The notes under the pieces are model-generated. The model was not told the DNA's origin. It worked only from the letters and a program-made list of their open reading frames with translations, and ran no database searches. Position numbers and translations under genes: made by a program. From Bacteroidales bacterium (GTDB lineage: Bacteria; Bacteroidota; Bacteroidia; Bacteroidales; Bacteroidaceae), in contig SFPF01000062.1 of NCBI GenBank assembly GCA_004552155.1, positions 1 to 5,712 of the forward strand: a stretch of 5,712 bases of DNA, given 5' to 3'. Each line of letters begins with the position of its first letter. The stretch's first letter is position 1. Below are positions 1 through 5,712 of the stretch, in pieces.

Positions 1-27
1 GGGCGAAATATATTGCTTCTTATTCAT
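1..27 (-). CDS. 5' end of a gene running off the left edge, product begins MNKKQYISP
   Basis: An ATG at 27-25 opens a frame of nine codons (MNKKQYISP) that continues past the edge of the window. It has an AGGAG ribosome binding sequence (minus strand, positions 37-33) five bases before the ATG, which is stronger than either of the other two gene starts here and is the main support for this call. It begins 37 bases after the stop of the large secreted-protein gene, on the same strand, with no terminator-like hairpin seen between them, so the two are probably co-transcribed. Short Bacteroidota proteins beginning M(N)KK-x-Y-x-x-P are, from general knowledge, common next to secreted-protein genes, but the function of such proteins is mostly unknown. 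Nine residues are not enough to name this one. Confidence 0.55.
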
Positions 28-32
28 AGTTA

Positions 33-37
33 CTCCT
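33..37 (-). promoter_or_regulatory. Ribosome binding site for the left-edge gene
   Basis: The minus strand reads AGGAG followed by TAACT and ATG. A clear Shine-Dalgarno with 5-base spacing is notable because the other two starts in the window have none, as is usual in Bacteroidota. It is what decides the start of the partial gene. Confidence 0.6.
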
Positions 38-64
38 GTTATTAATTTTGATGAGACACGAGGA

Positions 65-3022
65 TTATTTAATGTACACCTTTTTGCCGTTTACGATGTA
101 CAGGCCTTTCTGCGCCTTGCTCACGCGGCGGCCACTGAGGTCGTAAATAGTCTGTGCGTTCGGCGTGACGGTTTCGAGCGTGTCGATAGAAGTCGTAGTG
201 CCGTCTTCTTCAAAGAGGAAGCCGCGCACGGGGGTCGTGCCCGTAGTCATGTAAGCCTTGAAGCCGTTGAGGTTCGTGCCGTTGTAAGGATAGAAACCGA
301 TGCCCGTTGCGGGGTTTTGCAGCGTGTAGGGGTTGGTTATGCCGGAGGCAGCAATGGTGTTGGCCTGTCCTGCGAGCACGTTGCCCGAGATGCTTGCCAC
401 GTCAGCGGCGGTGGCGAAGCTAAGGCTGCCGGCCGTTTTCACGGCATCGGTATATTTCAGCACCACTGCCGTGCCTGCGGGAATCGTGCCGCTCACGGGG
501 TTGAGGTGGAGATATTCGCCTTTGATGGTGCCCGTGAATGCTTCCACGCCTTCGGCGGGAACGGTAAGAGCAACGGGCGTGAAGAGCGTGCCGTAGTTCA
601 CGGCGGTGCTAACGTTTACAGGCAGGGAGGTCACTTCCTCGATTTCCCAGTCGTAGCCGGTTACACCTGCTGCGGGTGTAGAACCGCCGGCATCAAGTTT
701 GCCTGCACTATTTTCACCAAAGATGTAGCGCGAACCGCAACTGATGTGATAGCGCGGAGCGGGAGCGCCCTGACCGTCGGTAAATGCCACAGCATTGCCC
801 GTGCCGCCCACAGCTTGGAAACCGTAATTTCCTGCGCCGCTGAAGTTTTGGGTAAAGAGACCATTAGAGTAAGCCACGAGCTTGCTCTCATTGTCAAGGT
901 AGAAAATCGTAGTGGCGTCAGTGCCTTCGGTCGACATCGTCATTCTTTGGTCGGTGCCCGTGGTTGTGTTCAGCGTGGAGCACAGATACTTCGAGCCGTT
1001 CTTGAAGCGATAGAATTTGCCGAGTGCAGGCTGGTTGATGGTAAATGTTGCGCCGGCGAGCGTTGTGGCTTCTGCCAGTTTTGCGTTGATCTCGGCGGTG
1101 GTCGTTTCGTTGGTAATGTTCTCGTAGTAAGTGCCGAGATCGTTCACAGATGTCACGTAGTTAGCAATGCTTGCCGTGTATTGGTTCACCCCTTCGCCCA
1201 CATACTCTAAACCATCGTTAAGAGCGTTGAGCTTTGCTTTCAGTGCCATAGTCGCCTCTGCAAAATCCTTGACTGCGTCGGCATCTGCGAAATCGCCGGC
1301 TTCCACAATCTGCAGCCGGTTGCCGTCGTCGACGTTGTTCCAACCCGTCACGGCATTGCCCGTGCTCACGTCGTTTTGTTTATAGCCCGTCGAGATGTTG
1401 AGCATTTGCGAACCATTGAATTTGATATAGAAATATCCCTCAGTATCTGATTCTTCGACTGTCACGTAATCGGCAGGCTTATGCACAGGTGCAGCTTTAT
1501 AGGAAGTCGATTCTGTGATAAATTTCCGCAGTCCCACACTGTACAAATAAGTATTGCCGTTGTTGAGAGTGACGAAGGCAAACTGCTGGGCAGTGTTGCT
1601 GGGGTCGATTGCGATGTCCTTATGCACGGCATTATCTTTTGTGCCGCCGCAAGCGTCGAGGAAGTCCACGCCGGTGGGAGCGTAGAGTGCGCCGCGGGTA
1701 GCGTCCTTAGGCTTAACCGTGTAAACCTTAGTGGCGAGTATTACATCTTCGGGTGTGGCCTCTACAAAGGCAAATTCTACTTTTGAACCGCTGTTGTCGA
1801 TAGACCAGGAACTGTTCCAAAATCCGAGTTTGCTGTTGCGGCTGTTCAAGTACCAGGTGCCCGTGTTGCCTTGGCGCAGCCAGAACTTGCCGTCGGAATG
1901 AGTACCGATAGACCATGTGCCCGTGGGCGAGGCCTCTGTGGGAATGGGGTCGTTGTTGGAGTCGACGGGGTTATTGTCATAAACCACCTTTCCTGCACCG
2001 ACAGCCTTATTATATATTTTCAGGCCTTCAAGAACAGGGTCGCCCGTAAAGGCGAAAAGATATGGGGCAGAGTTGTCAGAAGCATCTGCCGTGTCGTCGA
2101 AATAATCGCCCGTGCTGTTGTATGCTGCATATTTCCCGCTGAGTTTCAGAGTGTACCACTTTGTGCCTGCCACAAACTTTCCTCTATAAACAGACCCGGG
2201 CTCAATGGGGAAAGAAGAAGACAAAGTGACATTAACGTCAACGGTTTCGGTTGCCGAAATCGTACCCGTAGGAAACTCAAAATCGAGCAGTGAGGGGGTT
2301 ACGTAGGAAGAGAGCAGGCTGCCGGCAGGCTTTGTTTGAGGATAGCTGTCACCGACGGCGAGGTCGAACGTTTCCGAGCCGATTTGAGTACCGTTGTATT
2401 TGTAGTTATAGGTAATCGCCGCAGGGGCTCTTACGTCGATATTGGCCTCGTAAATATACATTGTGCGGGAACCAGAAACACCGCCGCTCCATGTGCAGAG
2501 GCTTGTGCCGGAAGCACCTGCATCGATATACTGGTCAGATGAGTTTTTTAAGCCCACAGCCGTGCCCGATATGTCGAGCGTAATACTTGTGCCTGCATCG
2601 GTGAGCGTTACAGTACCGTTGTTGTCTGTGCTTTCAAACGTCAATTGCTTGTTTGTTTTGGCGTTGGTGATTTTCCACGTTTCGCCGTCTTGCGTGAAGA
2701 GCCACACGAACCTCATGCCGCCTGAGCCGGTGGTGTAAGCTGTTTCGGCCGAAGCCGCCCCTGTTGCGCTGGCGCATAAATAAGCCGTTTGATCGCCCTG
2801 TCCTTGGGTCTTGATTACATACTGGCATCCACTCAAAGGAGCAGTGATAGCATCAGACCCTATGCCTGAAAGCGTTTCGATCTGCGCCGCTCCTCCCAGT
2901 GCGCCGCAAAGTGCGCATAAAAAGAGAAAGAACTTTTTCGTTAAGCCAAATGAGCAGAGTTCAAGCTTGCTTGAATACTCTGCCATGGCGAGGAAAAGTC
3001 TGTTGAAAACGAACTTTTTCAT
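65..3022 (-). CDS. Large exported multi-module protein with ricin-like beta-rich repeats and a Prevotella-type C-terminal tail
   Basis: A 985-aa protein predicted to leave the cytoplasm; molecular function unknown. Residues 31-43 are a hydrophobic core (FFLFLCALCGALG), with likely signal peptidase I cleavage near GGAA-Q (45-47); no proper lipobox. About thirty residues precede the core, which is long, and part of that stretch is encoded by a hairpin at 2954-2983. The body appears to hold four related modules near 60-195, 275-425, 428-575 and 665-797, each opening with a Y-x-I/V/L strand, then an aromatic 'WLF/FAF/IFYL' strand and a 'K-x-L/F-I' strand; this suggests beta-trefoil, carbohydrate-binding-like folds (inference). 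Residues 200-272 look like a small Ig-like or MucBP-like domain, 578-660 are helical, 798-940 a beta domain. The C-terminus (about 959-985) carries DLSGRRV and GLYIVNGKKV, resembling the last strands of a type IX secretion sorting domain. No catalytic motif was recognised. The start at 3022 fits the promoter at 3078-3108; ATG at 2986 (residue 13) is an alternative. Confidence 0.9.
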   Translation of the reverse strand: MKKFVFNRLFLAMAEYSSKLELCSFGLTKKFFLFLCALCGALGGAAQIETLSGIGSDAITAPLSGCQYVIKTQGQGDQTAYLCASATGAASAETAYTTGSGGMRFVWLFTQDGETWKITNAKTNKQLTFESTDNNGTVTLTDAGTSITLDISGTAVGLKNSSDQYIDAGASGTSLCTWSGGVSGSRTMYIYEANIDVRAPAAITYNYKYNGTQIGSETFDLAVGDSYPQTKPAGSLLSSYVTPSLLDFEFPTGTISATETVDVNVTLSSSFPIEPGSVYRGKFVAGTKWYTLKLSGKYAAYNSTGDYFDDTADASDNSAPYLFAFTGDPVLEGLKIYNKAVGAGKVVYDNNPVDSNNDPIPTEASPTGTWSIGTHSDGKFWLRQGNTGTWYLNSRNSKLGFWNSSWSIDNSGSKVEFAFVEATPEDVILATKVYTVKPKDATRGALYAPTGVDFLDACGGTKDNAVHKDIAIDPSNTAQQFAFVTLNNGNTYLYSVGLRKFITESTSYKAAPVHKPADYVTVEESDTEGYFYIKFNGSQMLNISTGYKQNDVSTGNAVTGWNNVDDGNRLQIVEAGDFADADAVKDFAEATMALKAKLNALNDGLEYVGEGVNQYTASIANYVTSVNDLGTYYENITNETTTAEINAKLAEATTLAGATFTINQPALGKFYRFKNGSKYLCSTLNTTTGTDQRMTMSTEGTDATTIFYLDNESKLVAYSNGLFTQNFSGAGNYGFQAVGGTGNAVAFTDGQGAPAPRYHISCGSRYIFGENSAGKLDAGGSTPAAGVTGYDWEIEEVTSLPVNVSTAVNYGTLFTPVALTVPAEGVEAFTGTIKGEYLHLNPVSGTIPAGTAVVLKYTDAVKTAGSLSFATAADVASISGNVLAGQANTIAASGITNPYTLQNPATGIGFYPYNGTNLNGFKAYMTTGTTPVRGFLFEEDGTTTSIDTLETVTPNAQTIYDLSGRRVSKAQKGLYIVNGKKVYIK
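2954..2983. repeat. Inverted repeat inside the N-terminal coding region of the secreted protein
   Basis: Arms GCAGAG+TTCAAGC (2954-2966) and GCTTGAA+CTCTGC (2969-2983) pair over 13 bp, with a 2-base loop around an AAGCTT centre and a 2-base bulge (2976-2977). It lies wholly within codons for about residues 14-23 (AEYSSKLELC), just upstream of the signal peptide core. In the mRNA it would form a hairpin about 40 bases after the start codon. Whether it regulates translation or is the relic of an inserted repeat is not known. Confidence 0.7.
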
Positions 3023-3077
3023 GGTTTTAATGAAATGATTTAAAGATATAATAGAATGTGAGATAATTATCCTCCGG

Positions 3078-3108
3078 CAAAATTACGATTATCACGAGAA
3101 ATAGGCAA
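3078..3108 (-). promoter_or_regulatory. Bacteroidota-type promoter for the secreted-protein gene
   Basis: On the minus strand TTG (3108-3106) is followed by exactly 20 bases and then TAATTTTG (3085-3078), a full match to the TAnnTTTG -7 element used by the primary sigma factor of Bacteroidota, with the TTG -33 element at the known spacing. Transcription would start near 3070, giving a leader of roughly 48 bases before the ATG at 3022. The leader is AT-rich and lacks a Shine-Dalgarno, which is usual in the phylum. Confidence 0.65.
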
Positions 3109-3310
3109 TAATTTCTTGCCGAAAGTGCCTAAAAATGCGGCATTTGAGCACTATCTGGGTGCAAATAGAGATACTTTTTGCCTGTTCTCCGCTCCCTTCC
3201 CAGCCGCTCCCACCGCCGCCGCGCTTTCAAATGGCAACTTCCCCGAGGCTGTTTCTTCCTTTCACGCCTCCATTTATCATTTTCTCCTTGATATTTTTTC
3301 CTGTCCTATA
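3109..3310. other. Intergenic stretch with no supported gene
   Basis: These 200 bases lie between the palindrome array and the promoter of the secreted-protein gene. The section around 3190-3225 is pyrimidine-rich on the plus strand and GC-rich, unlike the AT-rich flanks. A 17-codon minus-strand frame (3280-3227) follows a GGAG sequence but has no other support. A 73-codon plus-strand frame (3116-3337) runs into the array and has no ribosome binding site. I see no RNA gene or known riboswitch. The stretch could be a long upstream regulatory region or contain a small RNA, but nothing shows either. Confidence 0.4.
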
Positions 3311-3412
3311 AGAAAAAGTTTGTTACAAAGTTTGTAACATGTATTACAAACTTTGTAACATGTGTTAGAAAGTTTGTAACAAGCGTTACAAACTTTGTAA
3401 CAAACTTTTTCT
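3311..3412. repeat. Array of four 17-bp palindromes at a 21-bp period inside a 28-bp inverted repeat
   Basis: Four near-identical palindromes start at 3322, 3343, 3364 and 3385, exactly 21 bases apart. Unit 1 is GTTACAAAGTTTGTAAC, unit 2 ATTACAAACTTTGTAAC, unit 3 GTTAGAAAGTTTGTAAC and unit 4 GTTACAAACTTTGTAAC. The central base alternates G, C, G, C, so units 1 and 4 are exact reverse complements. The 4-base spacers are ATGT, ATGT and AAGC. With 11 flanking bases on each side (AGAAAAAGTTT and its complement), units 1 and 4 form perfect 28-bp inverted arms at 3311-3338 and 3385-3412. A 21-bp period is two DNA turns, so a protein bound at each unit would sit on the same face. It lies 35 bases beyond the htpG terminator and about 200 bases upstream of the promoter of the secreted-protein gene. 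Function is unknown: operator array, hairpin-forming repeat or small mobile element are all possible. Confidence 0.93.
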
Positions 3413-3446
3413 GCGCAGATAGTAAAAAACAGCCGGGAGCAAATAA

Positions 3447-3486
3447 AAAATATCCCCGAGGAAGGAAAACTTCCCGGGGATATTTT
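3447..3486 (-). terminator. Intrinsic terminator of htpG
   Basis: Perfect 12-bp arms (3447-3458 and 3475-3486, AAAATATCCCCG and complement) are extended after one bulged A (3459) by a further 5-bp stem GGAAG/CTTCC around the loop GAAAA (3465-3469). On the minus strand the stem begins 21 bases after the htpG stop and ends in TTTT followed by TTATTT, a typical U-rich tail. It separates htpG from the downstream secreted-protein unit. Confidence 0.88.
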
Positions 3487-3507
3487 AGCGAATTATTTGC
3501 GTCACAA

Positions 3508-5565
3508 TTATTTCATCAGTTCAATGCTGCGGCTGACGAAGCGGCTGAGGGCTTCGCCGCGCAGCAGGCCGTTCTGCAAGAGCGCGAGGTCGATGAGCTG
3601 CGAAATGAGCGGGTTGCCCTCGGCGTACGCGCCGAGAATGCTGTCGCGCTGCTCCTCCTGCTTCTTGATGTCGTCGTTGCACTTCTGCGCGTCGGCCTTT
3701 TCCTCTTCCGTCAGTTCGTCGGCCTTCTTCTTGGCCTGCACCTGCTCGAGGGCGGCGCGGCGCGCCTTGAGTCCGGCGAGGTCGCTCTCAATCGGTTTCA
3801 GCTGCTCGTCGGTAGCGGCGTGGCAGCCGTCGAGGATATTCTTCACAAGCGCGTGGTCGGCGTTGAGCACGAGAGAGTACATGTCGGGCATTTCGCCATA
3901 GAAGCTCATGCCGGCTTGCAGGCGGCTCATCTCCTTCATGCGGCGCATGTATTCGCTCTGCGTAATCACCACGGGCGCGGCTTCTGCACCGAGCTGTGCG
4001 GCTTCAACGTGGAACTCCGTCTTATCCATCTTGGGCAGGCGGCCCGTAAAGAGTGTGGAGAGGCGCTGCGCCTCGCCCTCGGGCAGAGGCTCGGACTTTT
4101 GGTCGTCCTTCTGTATGAGCCTGTCCACCACGTCGCCGTCTACGCGGCTGAAGCGTGCTTTCTCAAACTTCTGTTCCAGCAAGCCCACGAGCGCGGCATC
4201 GAGCTGGCCGTCGAGCATCAGCACGCTGTAGCCTTTGGCCTTGGCAGCCTCGATGTAAGTATATTGCTCCTCGGCATTCTGCGCGTAGAGGTAGATGAGG
4301 TTACCGTCCTTGTCGGTCTGGTTGCCTTTGATGAGTTCCTTATATTCGTCGTAGGTGAAATATTTTCCCTCCGTGTCCTTGAAGAGCGCGTACTCCTTGG
4401 CCTTATCGAAGAAGTCCTGCTCGGAGAGCATGCCGTAGTGGATAAAGAGTTTGAGGTCGTCCCACTTCTCTTCGTACTGCTTGCGGTCGTTCTTGAAAAT
4501 GCTTTTCAGGCGGTCGCTCACCTTCTTGGTGATATAGCCCGAAATCTTCTTCACGTTGGCGTCGCTTTGCAGATAGCTGCGGCTCACGTTGAGGGGAATG
4601 TCGGGCGAGTCGATCACGCCGTGCAGGAGCGTGAGGAAATCGGGCACAATGTTTTCCACCTCGTCCGTCACGAACACCTGATTGCAGTAGAGCTGGATTT
4701 TGTTGCGGTGGATTTCGATGTTGTTCTTGATTTTGGGGAAATACAGCACGCCCGTGAGGTGGAACGGGTAGTCCACATTGAGGTGAATCCAGAAGAGCGG
4801 CTCGTCGGTCATGGGATAGAGCTGCGCGTAGAACTTCTTGTAGTCCTCGTCGGTGAGGGTAGAGGGCGTTTTCGTCCAGAGCGGCGTGGTGTCGTTTATA
4901 ATATTGTCCTCCTCGGTGTCCACCTGCTTGCCGTCCTTCCACTCCGTCTTTTTGCCGAAGGCGATGGCCACGGGCAGGAACTTGCAGTATTTGGAGAGCA
5001 GGCTCTCGATTTTGCCCTTTTCGAGAAATTCCTTGCAGTCGTCGGCAATGTGCAGCACGATGTCTGTGCCGCGGTCCGTCTTCTCGGGATAGTCGGAGAT
5101 TTCATAGGCCGGCGAACCGTCGCACGTCCACTTGACGCCCTGTGCCTCGTCGCGGTAGCTGCGCGAAAGGATATCCACGCGGCTGGCCACCATGAAGGCA
5201 GAATAGAAACCGAGACCGAAATGGCCGATAATGGCTGCGGCGTCGTCCTTATACTTCTCCAAGAACTCGTTTGCGCCGGAGAAGGCGATTTGGTTGATGT
5301 ACTTATCGATTTCTTCGGCGGTCATGCCAATGCCACGGTCGCTAATCGTGAGCGTGCCGGCTTCCTTGTCGAGGCTGATGCACACCGTTTGGTCGCCCAT
5401 TTCGCCCTTGAACTCGCCCTTCATGGCCAGCGTCTGGAGCTTGCGCGTAGCGTCGACGGCGTTGCTCACCAGCTCGCGTAGAAAGATTTCATGGTCGCTG
5501 TAAAGAAATTTCTTGATAACCGGAAAAATGTTCTCGGTAGTGATACCAATGTTACCTTTTTGCAT
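3508..5565 (-). CDS. htpG: Molecular chaperone HtpG (bacterial Hsp90)
   Basis: A 685-aa cytoplasmic ATP-dependent Hsp90 chaperone that acts as a dimer to remodel client proteins, usually with the DnaK system. The N-terminal ATPase domain (about 1-215) shows the Bergerat fold: LRELVSNAVDA with the catalytic Glu31 and Mg-binding Asn35, ISDRGIGM (74-81) with the adenine-binding Asp76, and the lid/glycine motif IGHFGLGFYSAF (113-124). The middle domain (about 225-500) has LNVSRSYLQ (325-333), whose Arg329 is the gamma-phosphate-contacting arginine. The C-terminal dimerisation domain holds a charged helical insertion (about 592-645) and ends in NPLISQLIDLALLQNG and FVSRSIELM. This makes it about 60 residues longer than the 624-aa E. 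coli protein, as expected in Bacteroidota. The frame stays open upstream to the right edge, but homology starts at MQKGNIGI, so 5565 is the start; there is no Shine-Dalgarno, only an A/T-rich leader. It is flanked by terminators on both sides, so it is probably transcribed alone. Confidence 0.97.
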   Translation of the reverse strand: MQKGNIGITTENIFPVIKKFLYSDHEIFLRELVSNAVDATRKLQTLAMKGEFKGEMGDQTVCISLDKEAGTLTISDRGIGMTAEEIDKYINQIAFSGANEFLEKYKDDAAAIIGHFGLGFYSAFMVASRVDILSRSYRDEAQGVKWTCDGSPAYEISDYPEKTDRGTDIVLHIADDCKEFLEKGKIESLLSKYCKFLPVAIAFGKKTEWKDGKQVDTEEDNIINDTTPLWTKTPSTLTDEDYKKFYAQLYPMTDEPLFWIHLNVDYPFHLTGVLYFPKIKNNIEIHRNKIQLYCNQVFVTDEVENIVPDFLTLLHGVIDSPDIPLNVSRSYLQSDANVKKISGYITKKVSDRLKSIFKNDRKQYEEKWDDLKLFIHYGMLSEQDFFDKAKEYALFKDTEGKYFTYDEYKELIKGNQTDKDGNLIYLYAQNAEEQYTYIEAAKAKGYSVLMLDGQLDAALVGLLEQKFEKARFSRVDGDVVDRLIQKDDQKSEPLPEGEAQRLSTLFTGRLPKMDKTEFHVEAAQLGAEAAPVVITQSEYMRRMKEMSRLQAGMSFYGEMPDMYSLVLNADHALVKNILDGCHAATDEQLKPIESDLAGLKARRAALEQVQAKKKADELTEEEKADAQKCNDDIKKQEEQRDSILGAYAEGNPLISQLIDLALLQNGLLRGEALSRFVSRSIELMK

Positions 5566-5600
5566 AACGTTTATATTTTTGTGGTTTATAAGTTTCCTAT

Positions 5601-5646
5601 AAAAAAAGCAGCAAAACGCGTGCCAATAACACGCGTTTTGCTGCTT
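5601..5646 (-). terminator. Strong intrinsic terminator of an upstream minus-strand transcript
   Basis: Perfect 17-bp arms (5606-5622, AAGCAGCAAAACGCGTG, and its complement at 5630-5646) enclose the loop 5623-5629. On the minus strand the hairpin runs straight into seven T residues (5607-5601). The plus-strand side has no T-tract, so it is directional. It ends a transcript coming from beyond the right edge. It finishes only 35 bases before the htpG start codon, so the htpG promoter must overlap the hairpin or its T-tract or lie upstream of it. Confidence 0.85.
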
Positions 5647-5712
5647 AGGAAGCGTTTTCCTGCTAATGTCTTCATATAAATGCACCTTTGGCTGCGGCTC
5701 GGCATAATCCAA

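Noticed and set aside
43..50. TAATTTTG on the plus strand as a -7 element
   Set aside because: No TTG at the right distance upstream and no plus-strand gene follows.
3227..3280. 17-codon minus-strand frame (MINGGVKGRNSLGEVAI) after GGAG
   Set aside because: The GGAG is too close to the ATG, the peptide shows no features, and there is no promoter or conservation evidence.
3116..3337. Plus-strand frame of 73 codons in the intergenic gap
   Set aside because: No ribosome binding site, overlaps the promoter side of the gap and the palindrome array, and composition is not gene-like.
3311..3412. CRISPR array
   Set aside because: The repeats are 17-bp palindromes with only 4-base, nearly identical spacers and no cas genes nearby.
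3820..5481. Plus-strand open frame of 553 codons opposite htpG
   Set aside because: It is antisense to a certain htpG gene, has low-complexity V/L/H/E-rich composition typical of a mirrored coding frame, and shows no domain or ribosome binding site.
5583..5614. TTG (5614-5612) and TATAAACC (5590-5583) on the minus strand as the htpG promoter
   Set aside because: Spacing is 21 and only the TA of TAnnTTTG matches, so the support is too weak to list.
5566..5712. 49-codon N-terminal extension of the htpG frame to the window edge
   Set aside because: The extension is read through a perfect terminator hairpin, has no similarity to Hsp90, and the family start matches MQKGNIGI at 5565.

Overview
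The window reads as chromosomal DNA of a member of the Bacteroidota, most likely Bacteroidales and close to Prevotella. Three things suggest this: an HtpG with a long charged C-terminal insertion as found in that phylum, a large secreted protein ending in the short 'DLSGRRV...GLYIVNGKKV' type tail common in Prevotella-like genomes, and a start region with no Shine-Dalgarno but a TTG-N20-TAATTTTG promoter of the Bacteroidota type. The species cannot be set from sequence alone.

All supported genes lie on the minus strand, so the biological order runs from the right edge to the left. At the right edge (5647-5712) is a short stretch with no secure gene, followed by a perfect 17-bp inverted repeat and T-tract (5601-5646) that ends an upstream minus-strand transcript. 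Then comes htpG (5565 to 3508, 685 aa), the bacterial Hsp90 chaperone, followed 21 nt after its stop by its own intrinsic terminator (3447-3486). Between htpG and the next gene is a gap of about 485 bases. It holds the htpG terminator, a striking 102-bp array of four 17-bp palindromes repeated at exactly 21-bp intervals (3311-3412), about 200 bases with nothing clear in them, and a promoter (3078-3108). The promoter serves a 985-aa exported protein (3022 to 65) built of several beta-rich, ricin-like modules. Thirty-seven bases after that gene a new minus-strand gene starts with a good ribosome binding site (27 to 1) and runs off the left edge.

htpG looks like a monocistronic housekeeping and stress gene, insulated by terminators on both sides. 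The secreted-protein gene starts a separate transcription unit that probably includes the small gene at the left edge. Nothing links the two units functionally except the palindrome array between them, which is the most unusual element here and could be a multi-site operator, a terminator-like structure or a small mobile or extragenic repeat. A second odd element is a 13-bp hairpin inside the first codons of the secreted protein, where the signal peptide has an unusually long N-terminal extension.
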